From the NCBI RefSeq assembly GCF_032248455.1, contig NZ_JAVTTP010000001.1, positions 2,478,501 to 2,542,500 on the forward strand: a stretch of 64,000 bases of DNA. The letters run 5' to 3'. Positions within the stretch are counted from its first letter, which is position 1. Each line of letters begins with the position of its first letter. Under the pieces are notes generated by a model. The model had not been told where the DNA came from, ran no database searches, and was given only the letters and a program-made list of their open reading frames with translations. This DNA comes from Pricia mediterranea. GTDB lineage: Bacteria > Bacteroidota > Bacteroidia > Flavobacteriales > Flavobacteriaceae. Below, piece by piece: positions 18,538 to 26,322 of this stretch. The position numbers and the translations under genes were made by a program.

Positions 18538-19464
18538 ATGGGCAAACTTCTTATCGTAGGCACCGTTGCCTTTGATGAAATCGAGACTCCTTTCGGCAAA
18601 ACGGACAAGATTCTTGGGGGTGCCGCCACATTCATCGGACTTGCCGCATCGCAGTTCGATGTAGATTCGGCCATCGTTTCCGTTGTGGGTGACGATCTGC
18701 CCCAGGAGTACCTCGATTTGCTCAAAAACAGGAACATCGACTTGTCCGGCCTGGAGGTCGTCAAGGGAGGCAAGACCTTTTATTGGAAGGGAAAATATCG
18801 CAATGACCTGAACTCAAGGGATACCCTCGTCACAGAACTGAATACTTTGGCGGACTTCAATCCTGTTGTTCCAGATAGTTTCAAGGACGCCGAGGTGGTC
18901 ATGCTAGGTAATCTGCATCCTTCCATTCAGATGAGTGTCATTGAACAGATGAGGGCCGACCCCAAGTTGATTGTCCTGGACACCATGAATTTTTGGATGG
19001 ATAATGCCCTCGAAGAACTCAATCGGGTCATCGAACACATAGATGTCATCGCTATCAACGATGAGGAGGCAAGACAGTTGACCGGGGAATATTCGTTGGT
19101 CAAGGCGGCGGAGGAAATTCAAAAAATGGGACCTAGATTCGTGGTCATAAAGAAAGGCGAACACGGAGCTTTACTGTTCCACGGCGAGAAGGTGTTCTTC
19201 GCTCCCGCACTCCCCTTAGAGGAGGTTTTCGACCCGACGGGCGCCGGGGATACTTTCGCGGGGGGATTTGCCGGCTATCTGGCGGCCACGGGCAGTATTT
19301 CGTTCGGAAACCTGAAAAATGCAGTAATCCACGGATCTAACTTGGCCTCTTTCTGTGTAGAGCGTTTCGGTACGGAACGGATGCAAGACCTCCAAAGGAA
19401 GGAAGTGAACCAACGCTTGCACCAATTTAAGACCTTGACCCAATTCGATATAGAATTAAGTTGA
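18538..19464 (+). CDS. PfkB-family sugar or nucleoside kinase
   Basis: 308 aa. The ribokinase fold signature DPTGAGDTFAGG is at 232-243, with the anion hole GAGD (235-238). The N-terminal GGAATFIGLAASQF is the substrate-lid region of the family. ATG 18538 begins MGKLLIVGTVAFDEIETP; a TTG 57 bp upstream lies in the leader, just after the promoter-like box, and is rejected. A Rho-independent terminator follows directly, yet the next gene, a PurF-like protein, is only 46 bp away. The nucleotide-metabolism neighbour makes a nucleoside or ribose substrate possible; specificity is not visible. Confidence 0.88.
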   Translation: MGKLLIVGTVAFDEIETPFGKTDKILGGAATFIGLAASQFDVDSAIVSVVGDDLPQEYLDLLKNRNIDLSGLEVVKGGKTFYWKGKYRNDLNSRDTLVTELNTLADFNPVVPDSFKDAEVVMLGNLHPSIQMSVIEQMRADPKLIVLDTMNFWMDNALEELNRVIEHIDVIAINDEEARQLTGEYSLVKAAEEIQKMGPRFVVIKKGEHGALLFHGEKVFFAPALPLEEVFDPTGAGDTFAGGFAGYLAATGSISFGNLKNAVIHGSNLASFCVERFGTERMQDLQRKEVNQRLHQFKTLTQFDIELS

Positions 19465-19470
19465 TTTTAC

Positions 19471-19498
19471 GCCCTAACGAAATTGTTAGGGCTTTTTT
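19471..19498 (+). terminator. Rho-independent terminator after the PfkB gene
   Basis: GCCCTAAC, a 6-base loop, GTTAGGGC, then TTTTTT: an 8-bp perfect stem followed by a T tract, beginning 6 bp after the stop codon. Confidence 0.85.
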
Positions 19499-19510
19499 GA
19501 TTATAATCCA

Positions 19511-21409
19511 ATGAGCGACGCGATCAAGCACGAGTGTGGTATTTCTTTGATACGGTTATTGAAACCCCTGGAATACTATAAAGAAAAGTACGGTACGGCC
19601 TTCTACGGGGTAAATAAAATGTACCTGATGATGGAAAAGCAACATAACCGTGGGCAGGACGGGGCCGGCTTTGCCAGTATAAAATTGGATATGAGTCCCG
19701 GGGAACGCTATATGAGCCGGGTCCGTTCCATAGCCCAACAACCCATTCAGGACATTTTTGACCAGATCAACGCCCGTATCAACACGACCTTGAAAGAGCA
19801 TCCCGAATACGTTGACGATGTTGCACAGCAGAAGAAGCACATACCCTATATCGGGGAGGTACTGTTAGGCCACGTGCGATACGGCACCTTTGGTAAGAAC
19901 AGTATCGAGAGCGTACATCCCTTTTTGCGGCAGAATAATTGGATGCACCGCAACCTTATCGTAGCCGGGAACTTTAACATGACCAATGTTAACGAACTAT
20001 TCGATAACCTTATCCAATTGGGGCAGCATCCCAAGGAAATGGCGGATACGGTGACCGTCATGGAAAAAATCGGTCATTTTTTGGATGATGCGGTTGCCAA
20101 GCTCTACAAACAAATTAAAAAAGAAGGCCATACCAAACAGGAAGCCTCACCTTTGATCGCCGAGCGGTTGAAAGTGTATAAAATTTTAAAAAAAGCGGCC
20201 AAAAACTGGGATGGTGGGTATGCCATTGCCGGACTGTTGGGCCACGGTGATGCTTTCGTGATGCGAGATCCTGCGGGAATTCGTCCGGTTTATCATTATC
20301 AGGACGATGAGGTGGTGATTATTGCCTCCGAGCGTCCAGCGATACAAACGGTTTTCAATGTGCCCTATGAAGAGGTCAAGGAGCTCGATCCGGGGAAGGC
20401 CATCATTGTAGAAAAAAACGGAAAAACATCCCTAAAGAAAATACTGCCCCCGGTAGAAAGAAAGGCTTGTTCTTTTGAACGTATTTACTTTTCGCGCGGG
20501 AGTGATAGGGAAATCTATCAAGAGCGAAAATTGTTGGGAAAACTGCTTTTCCCGCAGATATTAAACTCCATTGATCACGATTTGAAAAACACGGTGTTTT
20601 CCTATATTCCCAATACTGCCGAGACTTCCTTTTTTGGCATGGTCATCGAGGCACAGAACTACCTGAACAAGCGAAAGGAAGAGCAGATACTTTCGATTGG
20701 CGCCAAAATCACCAGTGAGCAGCTCCATGAAATCCTGGAAGTTCGCCCTCGCATCGAAAAAGTCGCCATCAAAGATGCAAAACTGCGCACCTTCATCACC
20801 CAAGACAGTAGCAGGGATGACTTGGTGGCTCACGTTTACGATATTTCATACGGCTCGGTGGATAAAGGGGATAATTTGGTTATCATAGACGACAGCATCG
20901 TTCGGGGCACCACCTTGAAGAAAAGCATCCTGCGTATTTTAGATAGGTTATCCCCTAAGAAGATTGTTGTAGTTTCTTCGGCCCCGCAAATCCGCTATCC
21001 GGATTGCTATGGGATCGATATGGCCAAGTTGGAAGATTTTATAGCCTTCAGAGCGGCTTTGGCCCTACATCAAGAGCGTAAAACCACGGACCTAATCGAC
21101 GATATCTACAATAAGTGCCTTCAGCAGACCGATTCGAACGATGCTGAGGTAATAAACCATGTTAAGGAGTTCTATGCACCGTTTACAGCCGCCGAAATTT
21201 CGGAAAAAACGGGCGAATTATTGAGTTCCGACGAGGTCCAGGCCGAAGTGCAAATTATCTATCAGACTATCGAAAACCTCCACCAGGCCTGTCCGAAAAA
21301 CCTGGGAGATTGGTATTTCACTGGAAATTACCCCACCCCAGGAGGGAATCGGGTGGTCAATAACGCTTTTATCAACTTCTATGAGGGCAAGAACCAACGC
21401 GCATATTAA
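19511..21409 (+). CDS. PurF-like amidophosphoribosyltransferase family protein
   Basis: 632 aa. The N-terminal glutamine amidotransferase (Ntn) domain begins MSDAIKHECGI, so the likely nucleophile is Cys9 after an eight-residue propeptide. HNRGQDGAGFA near 46-56 and VRYGTFGKN are class-II amidotransferase blocks. The phosphoribosyl-transferase motif VIIDDSIVRGTT is at 457-468. It is clearly longer than standard PurF (about 470-510 aa), with extra sequence in the glutaminase domain and C-terminus. This long form occurs in Bacteroidetes alongside or instead of standard PurF; whether it makes phosphoribosylamine here is inference. It follows the PfkB gene across a terminator. Confidence 0.88.
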   Translation: MSDAIKHECGISLIRLLKPLEYYKEKYGTAFYGVNKMYLMMEKQHNRGQDGAGFASIKLDMSPGERYMSRVRSIAQQPIQDIFDQINARINTTLKEHPEYVDDVAQQKKHIPYIGEVLLGHVRYGTFGKNSIESVHPFLRQNNWMHRNLIVAGNFNMTNVNELFDNLIQLGQHPKEMADTVTVMEKIGHFLDDAVAKLYKQIKKEGHTKQEASPLIAERLKVYKILKKAAKNWDGGYAIAGLLGHGDAFVMRDPAGIRPVYHYQDDEVVIIASERPAIQTVFNVPYEEVKELDPGKAIIVEKNGKTSLKKILPPVERKACSFERIYFSRGSDREIYQERKLLGKLLFPQILNSIDHDLKNTVFSYIPNTAETSFFGMVIEAQNYLNKRKEEQILSIGAKITSEQLHEILEVRPRIEKVAIKDAKLRTFITQDSSRDDLVAHVYDISYGSVDKGDNLVIIDDSIVRGTTLKKSILRILDRLSPKKIVVVSSAPQIRYPDCYGIDMAKLEDFIAFRAALALHQERKTTDLIDDIYNKCLQQTDSNDAEVINHVKEFYAPFTAAEISEKTGELLSSDEVQAEVQIIYQTIENLHQACPKNLGDWYFTGNYPTPGGNRVVNNAFINFYEGKNQRAY

Positions 21410-21540
21410 AATCGCTCCAATTGCTGCTTTGTATGATTTAATCGATAAAATGCACCTAAAAACCGCGTTTCGTCGATCATTTTGGTTCTATACCGTTCTC
21501 TGAACTTCTTATCGATCTTTCCAAAGTAAATTTGAGCTTA

Positions 21541-21611
21541 CCATAGCATAAGTAGGTTAAGTTTATGGTAAGATTTGGGGCAAAAAAGGTGGAGATTTCT
21601 CCACCTTTTTT
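21541..21611 (+). ncRNA. Tandem small RNA, copy 1 (candidate new family)
   Basis: First of three near-identical units. The conserved 5' module starts CCATAGCATAAGTAGG and runs about 40 nt to GATTTGGG. In this copy CTTACCATA (21536-21544) and TATGGTAAG (21564-21572) can form a 9-bp stem around an 18-nt loop. A terminator follows: GGTGGAG, ATTT, CTCCACC, T6 (21588-21611). TAAATTTG at 21527-21534 is a perfect -7 box 6 bp upstream of the module. Expected RNA about 71 nt, with no open frame of note. Confidence 0.8.
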
Positions 21612-21971
21612 ATGGTATAGAGCTACATTTTAACCATCTTTTGGAATTCTGGGTTAATGTACTCGTTGACTTTCTCTTTTACCTGCCAGTTTCACGTTTT
21701 GCACCCTAATTTTGTCTTTTGATCGCGTCGAACTATGGCCATGCTGCTCAAAAAAGCCTTCGTTAGGGCACAAAAGCCGAAATTCTCGGTTTCAGAAAAA
21801 AGTTTAAGTGAGTTCACTTCCCACCATTGTTCCCACTTTTGAGGCTTCCCCCCCCCCTTCTTTATGAACTACTTTCTAGTATTGGCCATTGATTTCCGCA
21901 GTTCAGCCGAAGAAACGTCCTTTGGTCTAAAACCTTTTTTTGACAGGCGGCCTTGGCCTATTTTTGGACCA

Positions 21972-22041
21972 CCATAGCATAAGTAGGTTAAGTTCATGGT
22001 AAGATTTGGGGAAAAGGCGGAACAAGTTGTTCCGCCTTTTT
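21972..22041 (+). ncRNA. Tandem small RNA, copy 2 (candidate new family)
   Basis: Second copy. The module is the same as in copy 1 except for C in place of T in the second arm (GTTCATGG). Its own promoter is strong: TTTTTTTG at 21935-21942, 16 bp, TATTTTTG at 21959-21966, then 5 bp to the module. The terminator stem is GGCGGAAC / GTTCCGCC (22016-22036) with a following T tract. The stem sequence differs from copies 1 and 3, but pairing is kept. Expected RNA about 70 nt. Confidence 0.82.
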
Positions 22042-22127
22042 ATTGGCAAGACCCGAATTTTAAATAAATACGTAAATTTCGAGGTAAATTCTTTTTTGTT
22101 TGTCGTAATACCAGTATTTTTACATCG

Positions 22128-22197
22128 CCATAGCATAAGTAGGTTAAGTTTATGGTAAGATTTGGGACGAAAAGGGTGGAGACTTCTCCGCCCTTTT
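22128..22197 (+). ncRNA. Tandem small RNA, copy 3 (candidate new family)
   Basis: Third copy, identical to copy 1 through the 5' module (CCATAGC to GATTTGGG). Promoter: TTG at 22096-22098, 16 bp, TATTTTTA at 22115-22122, then 5 bp to the module, the same geometry as copy 2. Terminator GGGTGGAG, ACTT, CTCCGCCC (22174-22193), then TTTT. One G-T wobble in the stem keeps the pairing. Expected RNA about 70 nt. Confidence 0.82.
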
Positions 22198-22204
22198 CTA
22201 TTTA

Positions 22205-22373
22205 ATCAGGCCCCATTTTGCAACTGCCAAGGCAGATTACAAAATGGAAGGCGGAATTAACCCCGCCGCTGGGCGGGGTCATAATATCGAATGCAAGTTG
22301 GTGCAATAAGATTTAGAAGATAGTTTGTTAAACGGAAAAGGCCTGCCGCAACTTAATGCGGCAGGCCTTTTTT
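22205..22373 (+). ncRNA. Structured non-coding element downstream of the small-RNA array
   Basis: Three consecutive hairpins in 169 bp with no gene: CCATTTTG/CAAAATGG (22213-22220 with 22240-22247) enclosing CTGC/GGCAG-type inner pairing; CCCCGCC/GGCGGGG (22261-22267 with 22272-22278); and a strong terminator ending at 22373. It could be a fourth RNA, or the 3' region shared with sod on the other strand. No promoter-like box was found directly in front of it. Confidence 0.5.
22336..22373. terminator. Strong terminator between RNA region and sod, possibly bidirectional
   Basis: GGCCTGCCGCA, 6-base loop, TGCGGCAGGCC (22340-22367): an 11-bp perfect stem followed by TTTTTT on the plus strand and TTTTCC on the minus strand. 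It lies 40 bp beyond the sod stop codon, so it can end transcripts from both sides. Confidence 0.85.
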
Positions 22374-22412
22374 CATGAGATAATTTCCTAGTTCATAACT
22401 TGTGAGCTCGGC

Positions 22413-23021
22413 TTACTTATTGTCGGCGTACAGTTTAGAAACTTCGTCCCAATTGATAACGCTGAAAAACGCATCAATATATTCGGGTCTCTTGTTTTGG
22501 TATTTTAGGTAGTAGGAATGCTCCCAAACGTCGAGTCCCAATATCGGACGTCCGCCACAACCGGTGTCGGGCATCAACGGACTGTCTTGGTTGGGAGTGG
22601 AGCAGATTTCCAACTTACCTCCCTTATGCACACACAACCAAGCCCATCCCGATCCAAATCGAGAACCGGCGGCATCGCTGAACTTCTCTTTAAAGTCATT
22701 GAAAGAGCCGAAGGCATCGTCGATAGCTTTAGCGACATCTCCGGAAGGTTTGCCACCACCGTCGGGTGACATCATTTTCCAGAAAAGGGAGTGATTATAG
22801 AACCCACCTCCGTTGTTGCGTACGGCAGTATTCGACATGTCGAGATTTTGCAGAATGTCCTCTATTTTTTTGTTCTCCAAGTCCGTTCCCTCAATCGCGG
22901 CATTCAATTTTTTGGTATAGCCCGCGTGGTGCTTATCGTGGTGAATTTCCATGGTGCGAGCATCTATGTGGGGTTCCAGCGCGTCAAAATCGTATGGTAA
23001 TTTTGGTAAGTCAAAAGCCAT
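22413..23021 (-). CDS. Superoxide dismutase, Fe/Mn family
   Basis: 202-aa cytoplasmic enzyme that converts superoxide to oxygen and hydrogen peroxide. Metal ligands are His27, His77, Asp164 and His168 (DVWEHSYYL). [11 protein letters not shown] and NQDSPL (143-148) resemble the manganese or cambialistic type, but the metal cannot be assigned from sequence alone. ATG 23021 begins [20 protein letters not shown], the normal family start; an upstream in-frame start at 23060 would add 13 unlikely residues. It is transcribed toward the small-RNA array, with a strong terminator between. Confidence 0.95.
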   Translation of the reverse strand: MAFDLPKLPYDFDALEPHIDARTMEIHHDKHHAGYTKKLNAAIEGTDLENKKIEDILQNLDMSNTAVRNNGGGFYNHSLFWKMMSPDGGGKPSGDVAKAIDDAFGSFNDFKEKFSDAAGSRFGSGWAWLCVHKGGKLEICSTPNQDSPLMPDTGCGGRPILGLDVWEHSYYLKYQNKRPEYIDAFFSVINWDEVSKLYADNK

Positions 23022-23115
23022 TTTATAGTGTTTTAGATTAATAGAAAGTTGTTTGAGCACGTAATGTGCCTAACAGCTAATATACGTGTATTAACAGGTA
23101 AATCTCCCTAATTAT

Positions 23116-23147
23116 TTGTTAAGAACAGCGATAGAATCCGTATTTTG
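23116..23147 (+). promoter_or_regulatory. Putative promoter of the helicase-nuclease gene
   Basis: TTG at 23116-23118, 22 bp, then TATTTTG at 23141-23147, followed by C. It is one T short of the consensus. If real, it places the start of transcription near 23154 and rules out the TTG at 23116 as a start codon. Confidence 0.4.
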
Positions 23148-23160
23148 CGTAAAAAAGCAC

Positions 23161-26100
23161 TTGCATCCAGCACCCTTCAAAATTTTCGATGCCTCTGCTG
23201 GTTCGGGTAAGACCCATACCCTTACCAAGAGCTATCTAAAGATTGCCCTTTCGACGCCGGGTCGTTTCAAAAAGATCCTGGCCATCACCTTTACCAATAA
23301 AGCGGTGAACGAGATGAAACGGCGAATTCTCGACAGCCTGTACCAATTCGGTACCGTGGACGATATCCAATTGGCACCGCCACTGTTTCGGGATTTGATG
23401 CACGAGCTGCAGATCGATGCGCCAACCCTTCGGGAACGGTCTAGAAAGACGCTAAAGGAAATTCTGCACAATTACGCCTTTTTCGATGTCTCCACCATCG
23501 ACCGGTTCACCCATCGCCTGATCCGTACCTTTGCCAAGGACTTGAAGCTTCCCCAAAATTTCGAGGTAATTCTCGATAGCGACCTTTTGCTGGATGAGGC
23601 CGTAGCACGGCTGATTTATAGAGCGGGTACGAATAAGGAGTTGACCAACGTGCTTTTAGATTTCGCCCTCGAAAAAATAGACGAGGATAAGAGTTGGGAT
23701 GTCAGCATCGATCTTTTTAATATCGGGAAACTGCTTTTCAACGAAACCCATACCCCACACCTTGAAAAACTCAAGAATAAGGAAATCGACGATTTTCTGG
23801 AATTGAAGAAAATACTATATGGAAAGTCGACAACAGTAGGGGGACACTTAATCGAGACCGCTTCAACCACTTTGCGACTGATCGAGGAAGAGGGCTTGCA
23901 GAATTCCGATTTTACCGGAAGCTATTTCCCCAAGTTCCTGAGAAAGATTGCGGATGGGGACCTCAATATGGATTTTAGTGCTGGTTGGAAGCAAAATTTT
24001 GAAACCGCAACACTATACAACAAATCCGCACCCGACGATGTCAAGTCCAAACTGGATGGGCTGCATACGAGACTCACCACAATCTTTGACTCCCTTAAAA
24101 CCGGGTATTTCGAGTTGGCGTTCCTAAAGAACGCCGCCGGTAATATCGTGCCCCTAACGGTCCTCAATGCCATCCAACAAGAGGTGAAGGCGGTGCAGTC
24201 TGAAAATGACCAATTGTCGATATCGGAGTTCAATGCCTTGATATCCAAGGAAATCAGAAACCAGCCTGCTCCCTTTATTTATGAGCGTCTGGGCGAGAAA
24301 TATCGTCATTATTTTATCGACGAGTTTCAGGATACTTCCGCCCTGCAATGGAATAATCTTGTGCCCTTGATAGGCAATGCCCTTGAAAGTGAGGACATGC
24401 AGGGGCGACGCGGTTCGCTCTTCCTGGTCGGCGATGCCAAACAAGCCATTTACAGGTGGCGAGGCGGAAGGGCGGAGCAATTTTTGAACCTCGCCAATGC
24501 GGTCGAAAATCCGTTTGTCGAGACGCCACTTACCGAGATGCTGCCTATTAACTATCGCAGTCATGAAGAGGTCATCAAATTTAACAACGACTTTTTTACG
24601 GCTACAGGCCCACTTTTGAACAATGAACTGTACCATAAGCTTTTCGTCGAGGGCAACCGGCAGCGATACAATGCCAAAAAGGGTGGAAAGGTACAGCTGA
24701 GCTTTATAGCACAGGACGAAGACACGGACAAGAACGATCGGTATTGCGGAGCGGTGCTGGAGACTATCCAAGTCCTGACCGATAAAAAATATGGGTATGA
24801 TTCCATCTGCATATTGGTCCGGGGCAAAAAAGAAGGCGTCTTGTTGGCCGATTACCTGGCGCAACAAGACATCCCCACCATATCTTCCGAAAGTCTGCTT
24901 TTGAACAGTAGCGACAAGGTGCGGTTTTTGGTCCATCTTTTGGAATTCGGCCAAGATGTGACCAATCTTGAAACGGCTTATGAAATTTTATCCTTTTTAT
25001 CATCTGAAAAAGAAAATCCACACCATTTTATCTATAACAATCTGCACAACACCGCTACCCTCTTGCGGACCGGTTACGGCTTCGATATAAGGATTCTTCA
25101 ACAGATATCGATCTATGATGCCATGGAATTGGCCATCAAACAATTTGATCTGGTTCCGTCATCCGATGCCTATATCACATACTTTATGGATGTCGTTTTT
25201 GAAACTGAGCAAAAGCAAGGTATCGGTATTTCATCCTTCTTATCCCATTGGGAAAAGAAAAAGGGCAAACTCGGCATATCGGCCCCTGACAGCATCGATG
25301 CGGTTCGGATCATGACCATCCATAAGGCAAAGGGACTCGAATTTCCCATCGTTATCTTTCCCTTTGCTAACGAGAATATCTACAAGCGGACGGACAAAAA
25401 GATGTGGCTCCCCGTAGATCCGGATCGTTTCAACGGTTTTGAAGAGGTACTGGTCAACGAAAAAAAGGAAGTCGAAAACTACGGCGAAGTGGCGGCGGAA
25501 TTGTACCGCGAGGAGGAACATAAGATGGAGCTCGACGCGTTCAACGTACTTTATGTTGCCCTGACCCGCGCCGAAAAGGCCCTGTACGTTATCAGTGAAA
25601 AGGACCTGACCAAAAAGGGCGAACCTAAGACAGATCTGTATTCGGGACTTTTTATAGCCTATCTGAAAGAAAAAGGACTGTGGTCAGACGATGAAAACAG
25701 CTACAGTTTTGGCCAATTAAACGTAAATACCGAGGCTTTGCCCGTTGCTTCCCACGAGCAGGTGGCCTATCGTTATACGTTTAAGAACCGTCCCGGATTC
25801 CGTATCCTGACGAAAGCGGGAATGCTCTGGGATACGGGGAGGGAGGAAGCCCTGACCAAAGGGAACCTCATCCACCATGCTTTGGGCCTTGTAAAGACCG
25901 AAAGAGATATCGAGACCGCATTGGAAGGATTGTTTCGGAACGGGGATGTGGCCAACCACGAAATTGAAAACGTGGAGAAAAGTATACGTCAAGTAGTCAA
26001 TCATCCGGAATTGACTGAATATTTCCAGGAGAATAGAATAGTCAAAAACGAAAGGGATATCATCACCTCCAATGGGCAAATCCTGAGGCCGGACAAGGTG

Positions 26101-26271
26101 GTACTAGAAGGGAACGAGGCAACCCTGATCGATTATAAAACGGGCAGGCCCGATCCAAAGTACAAGGAGCAACTCTATACGTATGCCGATGCGCTACAGG
26201 CCATGGGCTATAAGATCAACAATCGTTTGATTGTCTATATCAACGAGTCGGTCACGGTCGAGAGGGTGTGA
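23161..26271 (+). CDS. UvrD/Rep-type helicase with C-terminal PD-(D/E)XK nuclease (AddA-like)
   Basis: About 1036 aa, superfamily 1 DNA helicase-nuclease likely involved in double-strand break repair. Walker A ASAGSGKT lies near the N-terminus, FTNKAVNEMKRR is motif Ia, and YFIDEFQDTSALQW is the Walker B region. VGDAKQAIYRWRGG and TIHKAKGLEFPIV are later helicase motifs. YVALTRAEKALYVI is motif VI. The C-terminal LIDYKTGRPD, preceded by LRPDKVV, is the RecB-type nuclease core. The start is uncertain: TTG 23161 is chosen because a promoter-like box overlaps the alternative TTG at 23116, and the protein then begins 10 residues before the helicase fold. An AddB partner is not in the window. Confidence 0.92.
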   Translation: MHPAPFKIFDASAGSGKTHTLTKSYLKIALSTPGRFKKILAITFTNKAVNEMKRRILDSLYQFGTVDDIQLAPPLFRDLMHELQIDAPTLRERSRKTLKEILHNYAFFDVSTIDRFTHRLIRTFAKDLKLPQNFEVILDSDLLLDEAVARLIYRAGTNKELTNVLLDFALEKIDEDKSWDVSIDLFNIGKLLFNETHTPHLEKLKNKEIDDFLELKKILYGKSTTVGGHLIETASTTLRLIEEEGLQNSDFTGSYFPKFLRKIADGDLNMDFSAGWKQNFETATLYNKSAPDDVKSKLDGLHTRLTTIFDSLKTGYFELAFLKNAAGNIVPLTVLNAIQQEVKAVQSENDQLSISEFNALISKEIRNQPAPFIYERLGEKYRHYFIDEFQDTSALQWNNLVPLIGNALESEDMQGRRGSLFLVGDAKQAIYRWRGGRAEQFLNLANAVENPFVETPLTEMLPINYRSHEEVIKFNNDFFTATGPLLNNELYHKLFVEGNRQRYNAKKGGKVQLSFIAQDEDTDKNDRYCGAVLETIQVLTDKKYGYDSICILVRGKKEGVLLADYLAQQDIPTISSESLLLNSSDKVRFLVHLLEFGQDVTNLETAYEILSFLSSEKENPHHFIYNNLHNTATLLRTGYGFDIRILQQISIYDAMELAIKQFDLVPSSDAYITYFMDVVFETEQKQGIGISSFLSHWEKKKGKLGISAPDSIDAVRIMTIHKAKGLEFPIVIFPFANENIYKRTDKKMWLPVDPDRFNGFEEVLVNEKKEVENYGEVAAELYREEEHKMELDAFNVLYVALTRAEKALYVISEKDLTKKGEPKTDLYSGLFIAYLKEKGLWSDDENSYSFGQLNVNTEALPVASHEQVAYRYTFKNRPGFRILTKAGMLWDTGREEALTKGNLIHHALGLVKTERDIETALEGLFRNGDVANHEIENVEKSIRQVVNHPELTEYFQENRIVKNERDIITSNGQILRPDKVVLEGNEATLIDYKTGRPDPKYKEQLYTYADALQAMGYKINNRLIVYINESVTVERV

Positions 26272-26322
26272 TCCATAACAATTCGTACCTTGTGGCCACA
26301 GCTAAAAATTAAAAAAAAGAAA

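Noticed and set aside
21623-21934. Possible pseudogene on the minus strand between small-RNA copies 1 and 2
   Set aside because: One frame of 104 codons reads protein-like pieces (FRPKDVSSAELRKSMANTRK, VNEYINPEFQKMVKM) but contains two internal stops, no more or fewer than chance would give, and no domain is recognisable.
21541-22197. CRISPR array
   Set aside because: Only three repeats, with spacers of 360 and 86 bp that contain promoters; the repeats end in terminators. This does not fit a CRISPR array.
24154-24954. 266-codon minus-strand frame inside the helicase gene
   Set aside because: Antisense to strongly conserved helicase motifs; no domain, no plausible start region.
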